The translations under genes and the position numbers were made by a program. A stretch of DNA of 64,000 nucleotides from DATLMR01 sp964615905 (GTDB lineage Bacteria > Acidobacteriota > Blastocatellia > UBA7656), in assembly GCA_964615905.1 (NCBI GenBank), contig CAZTUB010000001.1, forward strand, positions 186,001-250,000. Reading direction: 5' to 3'. Within the stretch, counting starts at the first letter, position 1; the number at the start of each line of letters is the position of its first letter. The notes under the pieces are model-generated. The model made no database searches, had not been told where the DNA came from, and was given only the letters and a program-made list of their open reading frames with translations. This document shows positions 50,371-59,962 of the stretch, piece by piece.

Positions 50371-51565
50371 AGCAAATCCGGCCGCTAACTGCTTGCGACG
50401 CCTCCAGGAGCGTTTCGACCGATAACCTCAAGGCAAAATTATTCTCGTAAAACTCCCTGCCGCTGACACCCGCTCGCCTTCGCAGGTCGGCGTCGTTCAG
50501 CAGTCTTTGAGCTTCGCTCGTTATAGAGGCTGTGTCGCCTGCCTTTGCCAGCGGTACCGCCGCGACCTCGCTCCACACCGGCTCCGTCAAACGGCCGCTT
50601 GTGGTGATAACCGGCACGCCGTTTATCAAGGCCGCCATCAGCGACGTGCGGCGCGAGGTTGCGCCGTCAGGGTAAGGCTGTATGCAGAGGTCGCAGGCTT
50701 GCAGGTGCAGCGACAACTCTTCGGGCGAAAGCACGCCCGGAGCCTGGAGCCTGCCAGCCAGACGCGTGTGCGAGGCCGAAAGCGCGGCGGCAAACTTCTC
50801 TCCGCGCGCGCCCAAACACACGACCGTGACATCAGTGCGGCTGTCTAAAAGCTCTGTCAGTATTGCGGCGAGTTCCCCGGCTATGTGCTCGCCGTATGTG
50901 CCGAAGTGGCCGACGACCAACCCGTCAGCGCGGCCTGGGATGAGCGAGTTGCGAATCTCCTCGACACGCTCTAGGTCATTCACGCGCGGGATCGTCGCAG
51001 GGATCGGCAGCCATATCATCTTCGGGCGGCGAAACAAACAGTAGCGCGCAAGCATACTCTCCCACGCAGGTATCGACAGGTAGACGACGCGGCTCGCCGC
51101 GATGAGCAAGACGGCCATGACGCGATTTGCTGCCGCGAGCAGATTTCGCCTAAGCTTCTGCCGCCCGAAATAGAAGAACGGCTCGTGAAACATGACCCGA
51201 ACGTCATCTCGCTTGACGAGCGACCGGGCCAGCAGCCAGATACAGAAAAAGAGGTTCAGCCCGCGATAGCCAAAAGCATTCGGAGCGTATTCGACGAGCA
51301 GGGTTCGCGGGCCGTCGAAACGGTTTAACTCACGCCCCATCCTGAGCAGCCCGCGCGGGCTAAAGATTTCCGGCAGGCTATGGACTTCCACGCCTCTCGG
51401 TCGCGCGTCTCTCGCATCAACGGCCGGGCACCATACGTGGACGCGACAACCATTCGCCGCAAGCTCGACGGCGAGCTGTTCGCTATAGTGGCTGATGCCT
51501 CCAAGCTGCGGCGGGTATTCGCCCGATATGATATGCCAGATCATTTTAATATCGCTGCCCGTCAA
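50348..51565 (-). CDS. GT4-type glycosyltransferase
   Basis: A 405-residue GT-B protein. It starts MTGSDIKMIWHIISGEYPPQ, with internal MIWHIISGEYPPQLGGISHYSEQLAVELAANG an alternative N-terminus (residue 8). The donor half has VVGHFGTYGEHIAGELAAIL and VVCLGARGEKFAAALSAS, then DLCIQPYPDGATSRRTSLMAALINGVPVITTSG. The E-x7-E motif of GT4 is replaced by TSRRTSLMAALINGVPV, so the catalytic glutamate is uncertain. It may be divergent or act on an unusual donor. It overlaps the next gene by 4 nt (51562). Confidence 0.8.
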   Translation of the reverse strand: MTGSDIKMIWHIISGEYPPQLGGISHYSEQLAVELAANGCRVHVWCPAVDARDARPRGVEVHSLPEIFSPRGLLRMGRELNRFDGPRTLLVEYAPNAFGYRGLNLFFCIWLLARSLVKRDDVRVMFHEPFFYFGRQKLRRNLLAAANRVMAVLLIAASRVVYLSIPAWESMLARYCLFRRPKMIWLPIPATIPRVNDLERVEEIRNSLIPGRADGLVVGHFGTYGEHIAGELAAILTELLDSRTDVTVVCLGARGEKFAAALSASHTRLAGRLQAPGVLSPEELSLHLQACDLCIQPYPDGATSRRTSLMAALINGVPVITTSGRLTEPVWSEVAAVPLAKAGDTASITSEAQRLLNDADLRRRAGVSGREFYENNFALRLSVETLLEASQAVSGRICYEHTFRG

Positions 51566-52773
51566 ACGGCAGCTTCGGTCAAGATGGTTTCAAGCTCCGA
51601 CAGGTGTCTTTCGAGCGACATCTCTCGCGCGACCTGACGCGCCCTGAGACCCGCGCGCTTTAGCTCGTCCATATCGCCGAAGGCTTCTATTAACGCGGTT
51701 GCAAGCGCCGAATGAGTCGGCGGGTTGCCGCCGGCCAGGTAGCCGCTCACGCCGGGCTTGAGCCATTCGCGTATGCCTCCCACATCAAACGCCAGTGCGG
51801 GAACCCCTGCCGAAGCCGCCTCAAGACCGACAAGCCCGAACGGCTCAGGCCAGATGCTCGGAACGACCAGCAGCGCGGCTTCATCAAATAACCTGCGGCA
51901 ATCCCGCGCTTCGACCCAGCCGGTAAATGAGGCCTCTACTTTTAGCGTCCCGGCCAGCCGCTCCCACTCGCTTCGCTGGGGACCATCACCGGCCATGACG
52001 AGCGGAAGCTTTTGGCCCGTCCGGTCGCGGACTTCGGCTACGGCTCGAATCAAATAGTCGCCGCCTTTGAGCCGCGTCATCCTTCCTAGAAAGAGCACGC
52101 CCCGGCCGCTTTCAGGTTTCTCAGGGCGAGCCGCGCGACAGGTGTCAGTACAGGCGGCATCAGGGGTAGCAGGAAGGCCCGCGAACAGAGGCGCGACGCG
52201 GAGGCGGCCCTGTTCGACGCCGTTTCTTACATACTCCTGTTTCATGTGCTGGCTCGCAACTACTATTGCCGAGTAACGCGCGAGAAGCTTTTTTTGACGG
52301 CCGGCCCAGCGGTATTGCTCGCCCATCTTTGTGAGCCGCGTCTGCCCGCATCGACGCGGCAGGTAGAGCGCAAGGCAAGCTGCGCCGAACCCGCGAGAGC
52401 AGGGCGCGGACGCCGGGAGCGAATACATCTTCTGCCCGCTTATGCACGTTCCGAAATAGCCGTGCATGAACTTCACAACGGCCATCTCATCGAGCAGCCT
52501 GCGCTCTACGTCGAGCGGGTTCATGTTATGAGAGAAGCAAACGTCCGGCCCCCACTTCTTCGCGTCATTCATCGCTTTTTCTATGCCGGAGTCGAGCACG
52601 CCAAAATAAGGGATCGGCGGCAGGTTACCCTGCACAGGGCCTTCGCCCCTGCGGTTGTTGTGCAAGAACGCAAGCTCGTGGCCGCGAGCCGCAAGCCCCG
52701 CCATCACCTGGTCGATGTAGGTTCGAACGCCGCCCGCATCATCTATCCCGTCGTTGGCAAAAAGAATGCGCAT
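51562..52773 (-). CDS. GT4-type glycosyltransferase with Cys-rich insert
   Basis: A 403-residue GT-B protein. It starts MRILFANDGIDDAGGVRTYI. The donor domain has GVLFLGRMTRLKGGDYLIRAVAEV, and LLVVPSIWPEPFGLVGLEAASAGVPAL carries the E-x7-E motif. An insert at about 108-145 holds four closely placed cysteines (GTCISGQKMY, PCSRGFGAACLALYLP, RRCGQ), a pattern of a metal or disulfide site not usual for the family core. It is likely to transfer one sugar of the repeat, specificity unknown. It overlaps the gene at 50348-51565 by 4 nt. Confidence 0.85.
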   Translation of the reverse strand: MRILFANDGIDDAGGVRTYIDQVMAGLAARGHELAFLHNNRRGEGPVQGNLPPIPYFGVLDSGIEKAMNDAKKWGPDVCFSHNMNPLDVERRLLDEMAVVKFMHGYFGTCISGQKMYSLPASAPCSRGFGAACLALYLPRRCGQTRLTKMGEQYRWAGRQKKLLARYSAIVVASQHMKQEYVRNGVEQGRLRVAPLFAGLPATPDAACTDTCRAARPEKPESGRGVLFLGRMTRLKGGDYLIRAVAEVRDRTGQKLPLVMAGDGPQRSEWERLAGTLKVEASFTGWVEARDCRRLFDEAALLVVPSIWPEPFGLVGLEAASAGVPALAFDVGGIREWLKPGVSGYLAGGNPPTHSALATALIEAFGDMDELKRAGLRARQVAREMSLERHLSELETILTEAAV

Positions 52774-52797
52774 CTTTACACGCTCATAGCCTGATAA

Positions 52798-53658
52798 TTA
52801 GCCGCGCACGAGTTGAAGGCACTCGCCTTCGACCGCCCACAAATCGGGCGCGGGCTTGAGCGAAACGGCTTTCAAATTTTGCCGTTCAAGCTCTTCTATA
52901 ATCTCGCCTTTTGAGATGCCCATCTCGCGCCACGTGGTCGGATGAATCTCGACAAAGAGCGCGAGCCGGTTGCCGGCCGCCTTGATAGTGTCGCGCGCGC
53001 CTCTCAGCACGTTCAGCTCGAACCCTTCAACGTCGATCTTGATAAGATCGGGGACAACGCCCGCCTGCTTGCAAAACTCGTCAACGGTTGTGGTGGCAAC
53101 CTCGACCACGCGCGACTGCTCGGCCTTGTCCAAAGAGGTTGCGAGCCGGTTCATACCGTGGCTGTCGAACTCGATAAAGCTCGCGGTCGATACCGTATCG
53201 CTCACGGCCGCTTCGACAGGTGTAATGACCGTGTCGAGACGGTTGAGCTTTATGTGACGGCGGAGATTGCTATACGTTTCTGAAGCGGGCTCGAAGGCAA
53301 AGACCTTGCCCGAAGGCCCGACCCACTGGCCGAACAGCAGCGAGTAACACCCGACGTTCGCGCCTATGTCGAGCGCAACGCCGCCACGTCGAAGCACGGA
53401 TTTGAAAGCGTTGTACTCGTCACGGTTCCACGAAACGTACCGGCAGCCGGGAAGAACCCTGAGCGTCTCGCCTCCGGGGAGCGTGCATTTCAGCCCGCCG
53501 CCGCCTGCCTGTAGATTGAGCGCGCAGTGATATGCGCGTTTAAGCAGCGAGCGCATCGGCAGCCGCCCAAGCTCGCGCCCCAGCCTCGCGCCGAGATGTT
53601 CGAGCGCGGTCGGCTTGCGGCACTTTTCACTTTCGGCTATGACAACCTGCGAGTTCAT
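52798..53658 (-). CDS. FkbM-family methyltransferase
   Basis: A 286-residue SAM-dependent O-methyltransferase. Motif I is ALDIGANVGCYSLLFGQWVG. VFAFEPASETYSNLRRHIKLN and DLIKIDVEGFELNVLRGARDTI are the FkbM-specific second and third motifs. FkbM enzymes methylate sugar or macrolide hydroxyls. Here it is probably a glycan residue. It overlaps the next upstream gene by 4 nt (53655). A second FkbM gene lies at 54866-55606, so two methyl groups may be added to the polymer. Confidence 0.88.
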   Translation of the reverse strand: MNSQVVIAESEKCRKPTALEHLGARLGRELGRLPMRSLLKRAYHCALNLQAGGGGLKCTLPGGETLRVLPGCRYVSWNRDEYNAFKSVLRRGGVALDIGANVGCYSLLFGQWVGPSGKVFAFEPASETYSNLRRHIKLNRLDTVITPVEAAVSDTVSTASFIEFDSHGMNRLATSLDKAEQSRVVEVATTTVDEFCKQAGVVPDLIKIDVEGFELNVLRGARDTIKAAGNRLALFVEIHPTTWREMGISKGEIIEELERQNLKAVSLKPAPDLWAVEGECLQLVRG

Positions 53659-54869
53659 ATCTTCACCGTTTTATGACCTGGCGTTTCTCGGCCTGTCACG
53701 GCCAGCCGTTTTATCATCGAGGTCAGCTTTTGCGAGTAAGCTTCCGGCGCGCATTCAAGCTCGATCTTTCGCCGCGCCGCCACACCCATCCTGTCTCTAA
53801 GCTCAAACGATGACACGAGCGCGTCGAGCGCGCGGACCAGTTGACAGGTGTCGCCCGGCCGGACGAGCAAGCCCGTAACGTTATCCTCGATGATCTCAGG
53901 GACGGCGTTCAGCCGCGACCCGATTGCGGGGAGCCCGGCCGCGGCCGCTTCCTGATAGACCATCCCAAAAGCCTCAGAGCGCGTCGGCATGACAAACAGG
54001 TCTGCTCTCCGCCACAGCTCGCTCCACTCGCGCGTGAACGGGGCGATGCCGGTCACGAGGTTGACCCCCGGACCTAGTGCCGTATTTTCAAGCGGCCAGT
54101 CTGTGACAAGGTCCAACCGCGCGCGGGCGGAGAACTGTCCCTCGCGCCACGCGCGAAGAAGATCGAGCCCGCCTTTTCTTGGGAAGTCGCCCCCGATAAA
54201 GAGCACGCGGACTTCAGAGGCCGGGTTTTCTGCAAAGCTCGACCTTCGCTCTTGTGTCCAGCCGGGGTCAAAGCTCTCAAGCCTGACAGGGTACGGCAGG
54301 AGATTGATCTTAGGAGCGCAATCCGGGTACTCGCTCTCGACCGACTGCGCGGCCCAGCGCGAAGTCGAGATTATTGCCGAAGCCCTGCGGAACACTTCGC
54401 CGTCGCGCAAGCGGTTCGGCCAGTAGGTGGACCGCGCGATTCGTGATTCGGTTTCGAGGCTCGCAAGCTGCTGCGTACAATCAATCGAGACGATGCTCGG
54501 CGTTGCCTCCATGCGCTTCAAGCTGCAATAAGCCGTCGCCTGCGTGTGAAAGTGGAGCACGTCAAACCTGCGCCCCGCGCGCTCGTGAGCTTTTATCCGG
54601 CTTGCCGCGAGCAGCCCCGCATTCATCTCGTGCCGCCACCTCGCATAATCTATGTTCATGCGGGAAAGGCGCGTCTCGCCGAACGGGCGAAAACATATCA
54701 GCCGCCGCGTCAGGCGGTCTCGCGCCGTCAGACCTTCGCTCAGGTCGACGTGAACCGCGTCAAGCTCCGGGTCGTGCGCGGTCGCTTCTTTCAACAGGCT
54801 TATGACGGATTTGTGGCCCAGAATCCCTGAGTTGATAAACAGAGCGCGCGGCTTCCGGGCCGTGCTCAC
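53655..54869 (-). CDS. GT4-type glycosyltransferase
   Basis: A 404-residue GT-B enzyme. RALFINSGILGHKSVISLLK is the N-terminal start of the acceptor domain. VRVLFIGGDFPRKGGLDLLRAWREG begins the donor half and FVMPTRSEAFGMVYQEAAAAGLPAIG holds the E-x7-E motif. EDNVTGLLVRPGDTCQLVRALDAL closes the donor site. It lies between two FkbM methyltransferase genes and overlaps both by 4 nt, indicating a coupled set. The sugar is unknown. Confidence 0.88.
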   Translation of the reverse strand: MSTARKPRALFINSGILGHKSVISLLKEATAHDPELDAVHVDLSEGLTARDRLTRRLICFRPFGETRLSRMNIDYARWRHEMNAGLLAASRIKAHERAGRRFDVLHFHTQATAYCSLKRMEATPSIVSIDCTQQLASLETESRIARSTYWPNRLRDGEVFRRASAIISTSRWAAQSVESEYPDCAPKINLLPYPVRLESFDPGWTQERRSSFAENPASEVRVLFIGGDFPRKGGLDLLRAWREGQFSARARLDLVTDWPLENTALGPGVNLVTGIAPFTREWSELWRRADLFVMPTRSEAFGMVYQEAAAAGLPAIGSRLNAVPEIIEDNVTGLLVRPGDTCQLVRALDALVSSFELRDRMGVAARRKIELECAPEAYSQKLTSMIKRLAVTGRETPGHKTVKI

Positions 54870-55606
54870 AGGTCTCCTTCTTGCAGCCGCGCCTGAAGGC
54901 CGGGGCTTACGAATATCGCGTCGGCCCAGGCCACCTGCCCGCTCTGCCGGTAGGCAAAATTGTATAGGTCGAAGAGCGAGTAGCGGTGGCTCGAAAGGAG
55001 ATCATAAATCTCATAAAAGAACGCCTGCCCCCTGTACAACGGGGCGAAGAGAATCTCTGTGTAGATGATCGAGATGGCGGCCCGCTTGAGCATACGGCTC
55101 GCGCCTTCGAGCGCCCGCAGCTCGCCGCCCTGTATGTCCATTTTAAGAATCGACAGGTCGTCGATAGATTCGTCTTCGCAAAACTCGTCTATGGTCGTGC
55201 TTGAGACATCGAGCGTGGCTATTTGATCGTAGCCTTCACGGTCGAGCGCGGGTAAAAGCGAGTTTGTAAAGCTGTCGCGGTTCACATAAAAAGACTGACT
55301 TCCTGAGCTGCCCGACACGGCGAGTTGGAACGGCATTACCGAGGGCTCATTCTCGAATTTGCGGCGAAGCTCCGCAATCGAATCCGGGAACGGCTCGAAG
55401 CCGTAGACCGTCGCTTTGGGGAAGAGCTTGATATACCTGGCGGCTGTTTCGCCGCGATGCGCGCCCACATCGAATATCCGTTCGACGCGCTCGCCGGAAA
55501 GCAGCGCCCGCTGGTCGGCGAACGCGTCTTTGACAAAGCATTCGCGCGTACTTCTGTGGACCTCGTAGCCGGTCTTTCTTACAAGCGATCTGATCTGCGT
55601 TCTCAT
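54866..55606 (-). CDS. FkbM-family methyltransferase
   Basis: A 246-residue class I methyltransferase. Motif I is IFDVGAHRGETAARYIKLFP, followed by VYGFEPFPDSIAELRRKFEN and LSILKMDIQGGELRALEGASRML. The last matches the FkbM D-x-x-G-x-E element with Gln in place of Glu (DIQGGE rather than DVEGFE), common in sugar-modifying FkbM paralogues. It is shorter than the neighbouring FkbM (286 residues). It methylates a hydroxyl of an unknown acceptor. Confidence 0.87.
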   Translation of the reverse strand: MRTQIRSLVRKTGYEVHRSTRECFVKDAFADQRALLSGERVERIFDVGAHRGETAARYIKLFPKATVYGFEPFPDSIAELRRKFENEPSVMPFQLAVSGSSGSQSFYVNRDSFTNSLLPALDREGYDQIATLDVSSTTIDEFCEDESIDDLSILKMDIQGGELRALEGASRMLKRAAISIIYTEILFAPLYRGQAFFYEIYDLLSSHRYSLFDLYNFAYRQSGQVAWADAIFVSPGLQARLQEGDL

Positions 55607-55613
55607 GATCTGG

Positions 55614-56561
55614 TCAACGCGCCCGTCGGGCTTTGATAAACAACCGTATGCCCGTCAGCCTGCTACTGCGTGATCGGGCGGCTATCTTAAAACACCACCT
55701 CAAGGTCTCGGCGCGCCGCGCGACACGGTTCTTATACCAGCCGAGCCCCACTCCGTTGAGCGCGGTCATATGCGCGGCCGCCGCGAGCACCGCCAGCGGT
55801 TCATAAGCAATCGTCTCTATCTCCCAGCCGTGCCGCGACAGAAAAAGGCGCAGCGATTTCGGGTTCCATCTGAGAGTGTGCTGGGGCGGGTAGTCCCAGA
55901 AATCGCTGCGGCCCAACCGCTGCGAGTGATTAAAATGGCGCGTGTAGCGCAAATCGGAAGGGCAGCCGATCATCAGCACGGCGTCACGCGCGGCGATCTT
56001 GCCCAGGTCGGAAAAGATCTCGTTCGAGTCTGTCAGGTGCTCGATAATCTGAAACATAGCTATGACGTCAAACCGCGCGTCGGCAAATAACCTTGCGAGG
56101 TCTTTGACATCGGCGACACGCGCATCGAGCCCGCTTGCACTTGCGCTGGCAACAGCTTCTTCAAAGAAATCTATACCCGTGGCTTTGTGGCCGAAAGCCT
56201 CCGCCCGGCGGAGGAACCCGCCTTCGGCGCAGCCAATCTCAAGCACGCGACAGGGGGCCGTACGCGCAAGCTCGTCGAGCGCAAGGGTGTGGTCGAACCC
56301 CGGCCCCTGACTCTCCTTCGGATAATGCGCGGCGGTCCAGGACTTCATCGGCTCGCCCATCTCAAGCTCACACGCGGCGCATTGCCAGAACTCGACCTGA
56401 GCAGCATCCAGGTCGCAGGCTATGCGGCGGCGGATGGTTTGAAAGCCCGTTTGCGCGCCGTGGCTTTTTTCGCTGGCCCAGGCGCGGGCCAGGTAGTCAA
56501 TCGACACAGACTCGACGCGGCTGAGGTCAGAAGAGCAGCACGCAGTACAGGCGCTCGGCAT
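55614..56561 (-). CDS. SAM-dependent methyltransferase with N-terminal Cys cluster
   Basis: A 315-residue protein. The N-terminus has SACTACCSSD and, about 50 residues later, QCAACELEMG, a C4-type zinc-binding pattern common on sugar methyltransferases. Motif I is RVLEIGCAEGGFLRRAEAFG, and FDVIAMFQIIEHLTDSNEIF is the post-motif acidic region. The C-terminal part includes the conserved TLRWNPKSLRLFLSRHGWE. It is likely a sugar-modifying methyltransferase. It lies 6 nt from the flippase stop at 56568, in the operon. Confidence 0.85.
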   Translation of the reverse strand: MPSACTACCSSDLSRVESVSIDYLARAWASEKSHGAQTGFQTIRRRIACDLDAAQVEFWQCAACELEMGEPMKSWTAAHYPKESQGPGFDHTLALDELARTAPCRVLEIGCAEGGFLRRAEAFGHKATGIDFFEEAVASASASGLDARVADVKDLARLFADARFDVIAMFQIIEHLTDSNEIFSDLGKIAARDAVLMIGCPSDLRYTRHFNHSQRLGRSDFWDYPPQHTLRWNPKSLRLFLSRHGWEIETIAYEPLAVLAAAAHMTALNGVGLGWYKNRVARRAETLRWCFKIAARSRSSRLTGIRLFIKARRAR

Positions 56562-56567
56562 AATCTT

Positions 56568-58091
56568 TCACTGTTGCGGTATCAGCTTCATTCTTACAAG
56601 CCACGGCCTCAGGGCGTGCGGCAGGGGCAGCTCGCTATAAAGCCGTCGCATGTGCCAGAGATATAGCAATCCGAGAAGCGGCGCTATTGCCACGGTAAAT
56701 AAAAAAGCGCGTCTTGGAATCCACAACCCTACAGCCGTCGTCAGGATCAACAGCGGCGTTATTCTTATCGACCAGTTAAAGAGCACGTCCGACCACAGAT
56801 CGCCTATCGTCATCCCTGTCCGTTGTCGAAATACGCGCGCGGCCATCGGTATGGCGATCAGCGCGGAGCTTATCAGGCTTGCTCCGGCAATCCCTCGCAG
56901 GCCGAAACTTTTACCCATCCCGATTGCGAGGGCGACATAACTGGCGCCGTGAACGACTGTGAGCACGCCCGTCTGCAACCGACTGCCGAGGACCGATGCG
57001 GTCACGACTAGACCGTGCGTGAGCGAGAGGCCGATGACGGCAGAGGCGAGCAGCAGGTTCAGCACAAAGCCGCCGAACTTATCCTCGCCCACCCAAATGC
57101 TGACAAAACCGGGGTTGAAAAATAGCATCACGCAGGCCACGCCGCCCGAAGTGATAAGCAGAAGCCGCAGCATAGCCGTTGTTACCTCTTTGACCCTTTG
57201 CAGGCGGCCTTCTCCCGAAAGCTGCGCGAGCCCGACCAGCCCGCTGTCGGGCAAAAGCCACGCCATCTGCATCATCACGTCGCCCAGCTTTGACGAGCAG
57301 GCGTAAACCACAGCCGCTTCGGGGCTCGCGAGCGCGACCACTATTATGTTGTTGCTGGCCGAGATCATTCTCCACCCGAAACTGCTTAGCCATGCGCCCA
57401 TCCCTTCTCGCGTCAGGTGAAAGACGGTTGAAAGCGAAGGGCGCGTCCACCCTTTGAACAGATCGGGGGCTATAGATCTCAGCCGCAGAAAAGAGGCGAC
57501 CGCGAGCGCGAGCTGCGGGACCACCGCCGCCGCCGCAAGCGCGTAGAGGCCGTAGCCTTCGAGCAGCAGAAAGAGAACCAGCGAGATATTAATCGCCCAG
57601 TGACCAATGCTCGCCGCGCCGGAAAAGGTCACGTCCTGTAGCCCCGCAAGCACCGAGTAGAATGTGCGCAACGGAAACGCAAGCGCGGTCCCGGCTATGA
57701 GGAAAAGAACGGGGCCGAACAACTCGCTTCGCTGGCTGGCGTCGAGCGCCGTCAACCCCACGGCCAGCCGCCAGAGCAACAGCGCGAAACATAGATAGGC
57801 CACGGCGATGACTGTCGACACGACCAGCCCGTTTTCAAGCACTTCGGCCATGCCTTTGCGGTCTTTCTGCCCGTCTTTTTCCGCGATTATCCAGGGGAGG
57901 ATATTGAGCACGCCCAGGTCGATCATTGCCGAGTAGGCGAGCAGGTCGCCGCAGGCGAGCCACAGCCCGTAGTTTCGCGCGCCGACGAGCTTGAGGATCA
58001 GCGGGACAAGAAGGATGCCCGAAATAAGCCCCAGCCCGAAATTTATATAGCCGAACGCGGCCTGTATCCCGGCTTTACGTGTTCTGCTCAC
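56568..58091 (-). CDS. Polysaccharide flippase (Wzx, MVF superfamily)
   Basis: A 507-residue membrane protein with about 12-14 hydrophobic segments. Segments such as YINFGLGLISGILLVPLILKLVG (first helix) and the later GLRGIAGASLISSALIAIPMA match oligosaccharide flippases of the Wzx/MATE-like group. It moves lipid-linked repeat units from cytoplasm to periplasm before polymerisation by a Wzy-type enzyme, which is found at 61114-62517. Its start overlaps the GT2 gene by 17 nt. A WecA-type enzyme, Wzx and Wzy together indicate a Wzx/Wzy-dependent pathway. Confidence 0.9.
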   Translation of the reverse strand: MSRTRKAGIQAAFGYINFGLGLISGILLVPLILKLVGARNYGLWLACGDLLAYSAMIDLGVLNILPWIIAEKDGQKDRKGMAEVLENGLVVSTVIAVAYLCFALLLWRLAVGLTALDASQRSELFGPVLFLIAGTALAFPLRTFYSVLAGLQDVTFSGAASIGHWAINISLVLFLLLEGYGLYALAAAAVVPQLALAVASFLRLRSIAPDLFKGWTRPSLSTVFHLTREGMGAWLSSFGWRMISASNNIIVVALASPEAAVVYACSSKLGDVMMQMAWLLPDSGLVGLAQLSGEGRLQRVKEVTTAMLRLLLITSGGVACVMLFFNPGFVSIWVGEDKFGGFVLNLLLASAVIGLSLTHGLVVTASVLGSRLQTGVLTVVHGASYVALAIGMGKSFGLRGIAGASLISSALIAIPMAARVFRQRTGMTIGDLWSDVLFNWSIRITPLLILTTAVGLWIPRRAFLFTVAIAPLLGLLYLWHMRRLYSELPLPHALRPWLVRMKLIPQQ

Positions 58092-58992
58092 TGGTTTCGA
58101 GCCCCGGTCTTGCGCTCACGGCAAACCTGGTCATATGGCGCAAGGTCCACGCCCACCCGGCGGCGCTTGTCCGTCTCAGCCACGCGCGCCTGTGCCGGGC
58201 GTGCTCTTGCGCGATCACCGACCCCCATCTCTCATGAAAGAGCAGGCCGTTGCCGAGAACGCGCGTCTTGTACGCTTCAGAAAAGGTGTGGCCGAGCGTC
58301 GTGCTTCCGAGATGATGATAAGCTCCCACGCGCTCGTAGCCGTGTGTAGCGATCTTCCACCCGGCCTGACGTATGCGAAAACAGAGGTCGGCCTCGTCCC
58401 ACTCGGTCGGGCGGAACGCTTCGTCGAGCAGGCCAACCCGGTCGAGGCATTCGCGCCTTACGACCCACGGGCGGATGACCGCATCAACCTCTTGCAGCCG
58501 GAACCAGTTGAAAGGCCTGTGGCCTATGGTGCTCTCTAACCGCCGCCAGTCGGTCAGGTCTTCCCACCGGGTTATCGGCTCGTCAAGCGCGCGACAGATA
58601 AGCCCCCGACTCAAGCTCAACAGACCTATCTCGCGGTAACGGTCGAAGGTTGCGATCAATTCATCGACAAACCAGCTAGCCCGGACGAACATATCGTCTT
58701 GCCAGGTGAGTATCAAAGGAGCGCGGCTTTCTTGAAATCCCCTGTTCGTGCATTTGAGCTCGTGCACGTCCTGCTCGTGATACCAGCGAAACCGGTCCCG
58801 CCACCATGCCACCCCGGCCAGCTGGCTCAAATAAGCAGGGGTGTCGTCCTTGCAGCCGTCTTCTATAACGACAAGCTCTATCGCCTTGTCTTCTGCAAAC
58901 TCTTGCCAGCTTTCAAGACACCTCTTGAGCACAGGCAGGTTGTTGAAAGTCGGGATCACGATTGAAAGCGCGGGCGGTTGTTTTCGAGCCAT
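58075..58992 (-). CDS. GT2-family glycosyltransferase
   Basis: A 305-residue GT-A enzyme. It has LSIVIPTFNNLPVLKRCLESW, VVIEDGCKDDTPAYLSQLA and LILTWQDDMFVRASWFVDEL, with the QDD as metal-binding motif. FRPTEWDEADLCFRIRQAGWKIATHGYE supplies the catalytic base region (DEADLCFR, the ED-like motif). It adds one residue of the repeat. It is coupled to the flippase by a 17-nt overlap and sits 15 nt from the gene at 59008. Confidence 0.88.
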   Translation of the reverse strand: MARKQPPALSIVIPTFNNLPVLKRCLESWQEFAEDKAIELVVIEDGCKDDTPAYLSQLAGVAWWRDRFRWYHEQDVHELKCTNRGFQESRAPLILTWQDDMFVRASWFVDELIATFDRYREIGLLSLSRGLICRALDEPITRWEDLTDWRRLESTIGHRPFNWFRLQEVDAVIRPWVVRRECLDRVGLLDEAFRPTEWDEADLCFRIRQAGWKIATHGYERVGAYHHLGSTTLGHTFSEAYKTRVLGNGLLFHERWGSVIAQEHARHRRAWLRRTSAAGWAWTLRHMTRFAVSARPGLETSEQNT

Positions 58993-59007
58993 TCACTAAC
59001 TCCAGAA

Positions 59008-59949
59008 TTATTTCTGCGCGTATGCCTGAAGGTTTAGCGCGAGCGGCGAATAGAGCGCCCCCGGCACGCATCGCGCAAGGTGGTAGACGCCAAGCCGCAA
59101 CCCGTTCGCAGGCCGCGAAGACATAAGCTCTGGCGCGCCGACCGTGATATTTATAGAGCGGTAGCCCGCGCGTTCGAGCGCGAGCCGAAGCGACGAAACC
59201 GAAAAATGGTTTATGTGAACGAGGTTGTCCGCGACAGAGACCCTGCGCCCGCGCCTTGCACGCGAGCGTATTCGTTCCTTGAGCAGTTGAGCGGGCCCGC
59301 ACGGAACTTTAACCGCGATCCAGCCCCGTGTTTCAAGCAGCTCTCTCAAACCTGCGAGCAGCCGGACAGGGTCCGGGATGTGCTCAAGCACGTCAAGCAG
59401 AGTCACGGCGTCGTACCGCTTCGCTTCCCGCGCGAGGCTGTGCGCGTTTACCCTGTGAACCGGAAGCCCTGTTTTGCGGGCCGCAAAAGCAGAGGTCCTT
59501 GGATTTAGTTCTATCCCTTCGGCCTGCCAGCCTGACCGCTCGGCGAGGTGCATCAATCGCCCGACGTGCGCCCCGACATCGAGCAGGCGGCGGCGGTCGC
59601 CCGCGTGACGATCAAGCTCGCCCAGCACAATCTTGAATATGTAGTCCTTTGCCTCGGACTCGAACTCCTGCTCGATCCAATCTTCGGCCCACCGCTGGTC
59701 ATACATCCTGTCGAAATAGTTTGGCAGGGTCGGCAACGCGTCGGGCTGCGCAAACCCGCAGTTCGGACAGCGGTTGAGCCAGAAGCGCGCGCCCGTGTAT
59801 CGGGCAAGCTCAGGGTCCTGCTCTTTGTACTCCGTGAAATCGAAAAGACCTTGATGGACCGGCGCAAGGTCGCTCCCCCCGCAGATCCAGCACAGGGCGA
59901 GCGGCGCGAACCGGTCCTCCTCAAGAATCTGTTGATGTGCTGTGGCCAT
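59008..59949 (-). CDS. SAM-dependent methyltransferase with N-terminal Cys4 zinc site
   Basis: A 313-residue protein. The start MATAHQQILEEDRFAPLALC at 59949 was chosen because the longer frame of 27 extra residues overlaps the neighbouring gene. Cys pairs CWICGGSD and CPNCGFAQ form a zinc ribbon of the type on sugar C-methyltransferases. Motif I is LLDVGAHVGRLMHLAERSGW, and DAVTLLDVLEHIPDPVRLLAG follows. It may carry out sugar C- or O-methylation in the repeat, but no NDP-keto-sugar enzyme other than gmd is present to pin this down. Confidence 0.85.
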   Translation of the reverse strand: MATAHQQILEEDRFAPLALCWICGGSDLAPVHQGLFDFTEYKEQDPELARYTGARFWLNRCPNCGFAQPDALPTLPNYFDRMYDQRWAEDWIEQEFESEAKDYIFKIVLGELDRHAGDRRRLLDVGAHVGRLMHLAERSGWQAEGIELNPRTSAFAARKTGLPVHRVNAHSLAREAKRYDAVTLLDVLEHIPDPVRLLAGLRELLETRGWIAVKVPCGPAQLLKERIRSRARRGRRVSVADNLVHINHFSVSSLRLALERAGYRSINITVGAPELMSSRPANGLRLGVYHLARCVPGALYSPLALNLQAYAQK

Positions 59950-59962
59950 AATGAAATTACCG

